DNA from: Anaerolineales bacterium
GTDB taxonomy: Bacteria; Chloroflexota; Anaerolineae; Anaerolineales; Villigracilaceae
Reading direction: 5' to 3'
NCBI GenBank assembly: GCA_025938055.1
Contig: JAICQC010000260.1
Coordinates: forward strand, 1-6,740
DNA length: 6,740 nt
Shown: positions 4,546-6,740 of the stretch, piece by piece
How positions within the stretch are numbered: the first letter of the stretch is position 1
Layout of the letters: every line of letters starts with the position of its first letter
Made by a program: the position numbers and the translations under genes
The notes under the pieces: model-generated
The model's input: only the letters and a program-made list of their open reading frames with translations
What the model was told of the DNA's origin: nothing
The model's database searches: none

Positions 4546-5433
4546 ATGCTCAAATACTTCCGCCTCAAACAGCAGCCTGAGAAAGTGGTGCCAGACCTGG
4601 GGGCAATCTCCGTCTCCCTGCTGGAAGAGGATGCCAAACTTCCGTTCACGATCCGACAACTGAATAACCTGCCCGAGAATGTCAAGCGGCGGATGTATCG
4701 CGGGCTGGTGCCCCCTGCCCTGCTGACGCGCTTCGGCATCGACCCCATCCAGTGGACGGACGCCAGTAAGGAGCAACGGGTATTTCTAAAAGCTGAAGAT
4801 AACAGCGAAAAGGTGTTGCTCGAGGCGCAAAGCTCTGCGAACGCTTCTGATGAATTCTTTGCGCTTGAGCTTGCGGACAATTCCCTTAACGGCATCGAGT
4901 TGAACCTTATCGTGTTGAATGACCCTGCAAAGCCACGCTTCTCCATCGATCGAGCCGAAGATGGCGCGCCGACGATGTTCGGGACCCTAAAGCGTAATCT
5001 GCAGGCGGAAGAACAGGCACTGCAGGCGGGGTTGGCGCCGGGTCAGGTCCGCGCGGGGCTGGGCGGTTCGCGCATGGTCTTCGAGCAGGTCGAGGCGTTC
5101 CTCTCGATGCTCGGGCACCGCGCCTATTTCCTCGAGCCGCTGACGTATGCGTCTGCCTGGGTGTTCGAGCGGCGCGGCTTTGCCTACGTGCGCGGTCACA
5201 AACTGATGGACGATATCCAGCGTGAGTTCCAGCCGGGCGGCAAGCTATATGAATGTCTGGACGATAAGTCAACCTTCCGCAAACGGGACCAAGCGAACAC
5301 GGTGCGCGGGCGCGCCTGGGCGATCCACGATGGGATTTTGGAGGCACTCGAGGCGCGCTGGGACAATATCCGCATGGTCAAGCAGATTGGGCGTCATGCC
5401 GGGGTCGAAACGTTTCCGAAGGCGAACTACTAG
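4546..5433 (+). CDS. Uncharacterised 295-aa protein heading the partner-switch operon; weakly GNAT-like C-terminal half
   Basis: I do not recognise this protein. The N-terminal part (1-150) is acidic and mixed, with LNNLPENVKRRMYRGLVPPALLTRFGI at 39-65. The segment 163-217, containing GQVRAGLGGSRMVFEQVEAF and YASAWVFERRGFAYVRG, resembles GNAT acetyltransferase motif A (a Gly-rich loop followed by a helix) and the late aromatic 'YE..GF' region. The canonical Q/R-x-x-G-x-G/A is imperfect, with Val where Gln/Arg is usual. No signal peptide or membrane segment is seen. The ATG at 4546 is the first start after an in-frame stop at 4504, but no Shine-Dalgarno precedes it. The kinase gene starts 7 nt after its stop, so the product is probably part of the switch, perhaps an effector or sensor. 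A hand count shows composition rising from 29/60 G+C at 4801-4860 to 43/60 at 5041-5100. Confidence 0.75.
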   Translation: MLKYFRLKQQPEKVVPDLGAISVSLLEEDAKLPFTIRQLNNLPENVKRRMYRGLVPPALLTRFGIDPIQWTDASKEQRVFLKAEDNSEKVLLEAQSSANASDEFFALELADNSLNGIELNLIVLNDPAKPRFSIDRAEDGAPTMFGTLKRNLQAEEQALQAGLAPGQVRAGLGGSRMVFEQVEAFLSMLGHRAYFLEPLTYASAWVFERRGFAYVRGHKLMDDIQREFQPGGKLYECLDDKSTFRKRDQANTVRGRAWAIHDGILEALEARWDNIRMVKQIGRHAGVETFPKANY

Positions 5434-5440
5434 GAGGCAC

Positions 5441-5899
5441 ATGGCAACCACCCATCGCATCACACGCGCCGCGTATCTCGAGTCGCTCAACGATTTCCGG
5501 CAGTTCATCAAGGAACATTGCACGGGCGTTCCGGGCGTCACGGAGGAAGTGCTATACGATGTCCAACTGGCGGTGGATGAAGCCTGTACGAATATCATCT
5601 CGCATGGATATGCAGACCTGGACCCCGGCTCGATCATCCTGGACCTTGACATCGATCCCGATCAATTGAGGGTGACTCTCACCGACTTCGGTCACGCATT
5701 CGAGCCAAGCAGCGCGCCCATCCCGGATGTGGACGCGCCGATCGAAGAGCGCGAACTGGGAGGCTTCGGCTTGTTCTTTATCCAGCAATCGATGGATGGC
5801 ATGGACTACCAGGTCACCGAGGACGGCAACAAAATGATATTGACCAAACATCTCAGGCAACCATTGGAGGATCATGATGCAGACAGAAGTTCAACATGA
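5441..5899 (+). CDS. RsbW/SpoIIAB-type anti-sigma factor serine kinase (HATPase_c_2)
   Basis: This 152-aa protein is the size of RsbW and SpoIIAB. It shows the Bergerat ATP-binding boxes in order: the N box at 40-56 (DVQLAVDEACTNIISHG, with E47 and N51), the G1 box DFGHAF (82-87) and the G2 segment LGGFGLFFI (106-114). Such proteins bind a sigma factor or other partner and phosphorylate a STAS antagonist. The ATG at 5441 has AGGAGG (5432-5437), which overlaps the stop of the 295-aa gene; a longer in-frame extension back to 5222 lies wholly inside that gene and is rejected. The last residues (PLEDHDADRSST) are encoded in the overlap with the STAS gene. The neighbouring STAS protein is the obvious substrate. 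No sigma factor gene is present nearby, so the released partner is unknown and may not be a sigma factor. Confidence 0.9.
   Translation: MATTHRITRAAYLESLNDFRQFIKEHCTGVPGVTEEVLYDVQLAVDEACTNIISHGYADLDPGSIILDLDIDPDQLRVTLTDFGHAFEPSSAPIPDVDAPIEERELGGFGLFFIQQSMDGMDYQVTEDGNKMILTKHLRQPLEDHDADRSST
5866..5870 (+). promoter_or_regulatory. Shine-Dalgarno for the STAS gene, favouring the second ATG
   Basis: GGAGG at 5866-5870 lies 3 nt from the ATG at 5874 and 6 nt from the ATG at 5877. The second spacing is the more usual, so the protein probably begins MQTEV rather than MMQTEV. The site lies inside the kinase coding region, which points to translational coupling. Confidence 0.55.
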
Positions 5900-6215
5900 A
5901 GCGAATGGCACGGTCGTAAAAGTGACCGGCAGCGTGGACGCCCTCACTGCCGCCGAATTATCCAGGGTCATTACGAACGAGATCGCAGAGGGACATATCA
6001 ATCTTGTCGTCGATCTCGTGGGCGTCGAATTTATGAGCAGCGCGGGGTTGCGGACACTCTTAGGCGGGGTCAAGGAATCTCGAAGCAGCGGCGGTGACCT
6101 GCGCATCGCTTCCAGCAACCCGGGTATTGAGAAGGTCTTGAAGATGTCGGGGTTCCATAACATCGCCAAGGTCTTCCCCTCACAGGCAGAGGCGGTGTCC
6201 AGCTTTGGCTCCTAA
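5877..6215 (+). CDS. STAS-domain anti-anti-sigma factor (SpoIIAA/RsbV type)
   Basis: This 112-aa single STAS domain is the size of SpoIIAA and RsbV. It has VVKVTGSVDALTAAEL (13-28), INLVVDLVGVEFMSSAGLRT (41-60), GGDLRIASSNPGIEKVLKMSG (72-92) and a last strand reaching VFPSQAEAV. The phosphorylation loop reads FMSSAGLR where SpoIIAA has FMDSSGLG, placing S55 at the position of the SpoIIAA phosphoserine; the preceding Asp is Ser and the following Ser is Ala, a variant seen in many STAS proteins. The unphosphorylated form should bind the upstream kinase and free that kinase's partner. Start codon choice is between 5874 and 5877. The gene overlaps the kinase by 23 nt (26 nt if started at 5874), and the patatin gene follows 3 nt after its stop. 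No PP2C phosphatase to reset the switch is visible in the window. Confidence 0.9.
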   Translation: MQTEVQHEANGTVVKVTGSVDALTAAELSRVITNEIAEGHINLVVDLVGVEFMSSAGLRTLLGGVKESRSSGGDLRIASSNPGIEKVLKMSGFHNIAKVFPSQAEAVSSFGS

Positions 6216-6218
6216 GGC

Positions 6219-6740
6219 ATGAATCAACAAAAGAAAAAGGTCGCTCTAGTGATCGGAGCTGGCTCTGTCAAATGCGCGGCGGCGCTTGGTCTCTGGAAGG
6301 TCCTGGAGCAGGAGGATATCCACTTCGATATGATCGTGGGCTGCAGCGGCGGGAGCATCTACGCGGCTGCCATGGCGATGGGCTTTACGCTCCAGGAATG
6401 TATCGAGAATACCAGGAAGCTCTGGAACCGCTCCATCACCCAAAAGCGGAACTGGCGCGCGCTTGCCAGCGTGATCCTGCCCGGTCCGTTAAAGTTCGAC
6501 AACCGCTTCAGCATGATGAGCGATGCTCCGATGTTGGAAAGTTTTCGATCGGTATTTGGTGATAAGACCTTTGCCGAAACGAAGACGCCATTGTACGTTA
6601 TGGCAACGGATTTCGAAACGGGCGAATCCGTTGCTCAGCATGAAGGCAGGATCGTGGATGCCCTGCGCGCCAGCGTTGCCATCCCGTATATCTGGTCTGC
6701 CTGGAAGCATAATGGACGGCTGCTGATCGACGGTGCAGCC
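6219..6740 (+). CDS. Patatin-like phospholipase/acyl hydrolase, truncated by the window end
   Basis: 174 codons are visible and the frame is open to the edge. Patatin-domain signatures are in order: an oxyanion-type loop GAGSVKCAAALG (13-24), the nucleophile elbow GCSGGS with S43 (G-x-S-x-G), LKFDNRF (91-97), the region PLYVMATDFETGE (124-136), the conserved RASVAIPYIW (150-159) and the DGA motif (D171-G172-A173), so both dyad residues S43 and D171 are present. Family members hydrolyse acyl chains from phospholipids or other lipids. The loop departs from the common G-G-G-x-R/K-G, with Ala14 and Cys19. There is no signal peptide, so the enzyme is probably cytoplasmic or membrane-peripheral. 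The ATG lies 3 nt after the STAS stop with only TAAGG nearby, suggesting coupling to STAS translation. It may be an output of the switch; that is inference. Confidence 0.9.
   Translation, partial: MNQQKKKVALVIGAGSVKCAAALGLWKVLEQEDIHFDMIVGCSGGSIYAAAMAMGFTLQECIENTRKLWNRSITQKRNWRALASVILPGPLKFDNRFSMMSDAPMLESFRSVFGDKTFAETKTPLYVMATDFETGESVAQHEGRIVDALRASVAIPYIWSAWKHNGRLLIDGAA

Noticed and set aside
4907..5347. 146-codon minus-strand frame rich in Arg, Pro and Ala
   Set aside because: It is a G+C-driven shadow opposite the 295-aa gene, with biased composition typical of antisense frames.
5222..5440. N-terminal extension of the kinase by 73 codons
   Set aside because: The extension lies in another frame of the 295-aa gene and does not resemble RsbW; the ATG at 5441 has a strong AGGAGG site.
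6219..6740. Patatin as part of a CBASS-type antiphage system
   Set aside because: CBASS needs a CD-NTase nucleotide cyclase beside the patatin effector; the neighbours are a kinase and a STAS protein, and no cyclase motif is seen.

Overview
The window holds nine protein genes in two opposed blocks separated by an AT-rich spacer. No rRNA, tRNA, CRISPR array, transposase or phage gene was seen. The organism is bacterial. Clear Shine-Dalgarno sites, a partner-switching kinase/STAS pair, a bacterial ComA/HSA32-type phosphosulfolactate synthase and an MmgE/PrpD protein fit an environmental bacterium of moderate G+C. Chloroflexota (Anaerolineae-like) is my guess from protein style; this is an inference, because no marker gene is present.

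Left block, minus strand, read right to left (3697 down to 1): a universal stress protein, an MmgE/PrpD-family protein, a phosphosulfolactate synthase family protein (ComA/HSA32-like), an OsmC peroxiredoxin, and the N-terminus of an AhpD/carboxymuconolactone decarboxylase family protein cut by the window edge. Gaps are 104, 17, 100 and 43 nt. The middle pair (MmgE/PrpD and ComA-like) is tightly coupled. The flanking genes suggest a stress, peroxide or thiol theme, with a possible sulfonate (sulfite plus PEP) branch.

Spacer, 3698-4106: no convincing gene. It carries a perfect 20-bp palindrome (3994-4013), a 7-bp inverted repeat with an 8-nt loop (3839-3860) and a possible minus-strand promoter overlapping the large palindrome. 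It separates the divergent usp gene from a small VOC (glyoxalase-fold) gene at 4107-4469.

Right block, plus strand, 4502 to the end: a good TATAAT box and an inverted repeat precede a tight four-gene run. It consists of an unrecognised 295-aa protein with a weakly GNAT-like C-terminal half, an RsbW/SpoIIAB-type ATP-binding anti-sigma kinase, a SpoIIAA/RsbV-type STAS antagonist, and a patatin-like lipid acyl hydrolase truncated by the window edge just after its catalytic DGA motif. Gene junctions are 7 nt apart, overlapping by 23 nt, and 3 nt apart, so these four are almost certainly one translationally coupled operon. A kinase/antagonist switch wired to a patatin lipase and an unknown protein, with no sigma factor or PP2C phosphatase in view, is the most interesting system here. 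What the switch controls cannot be seen from this window.
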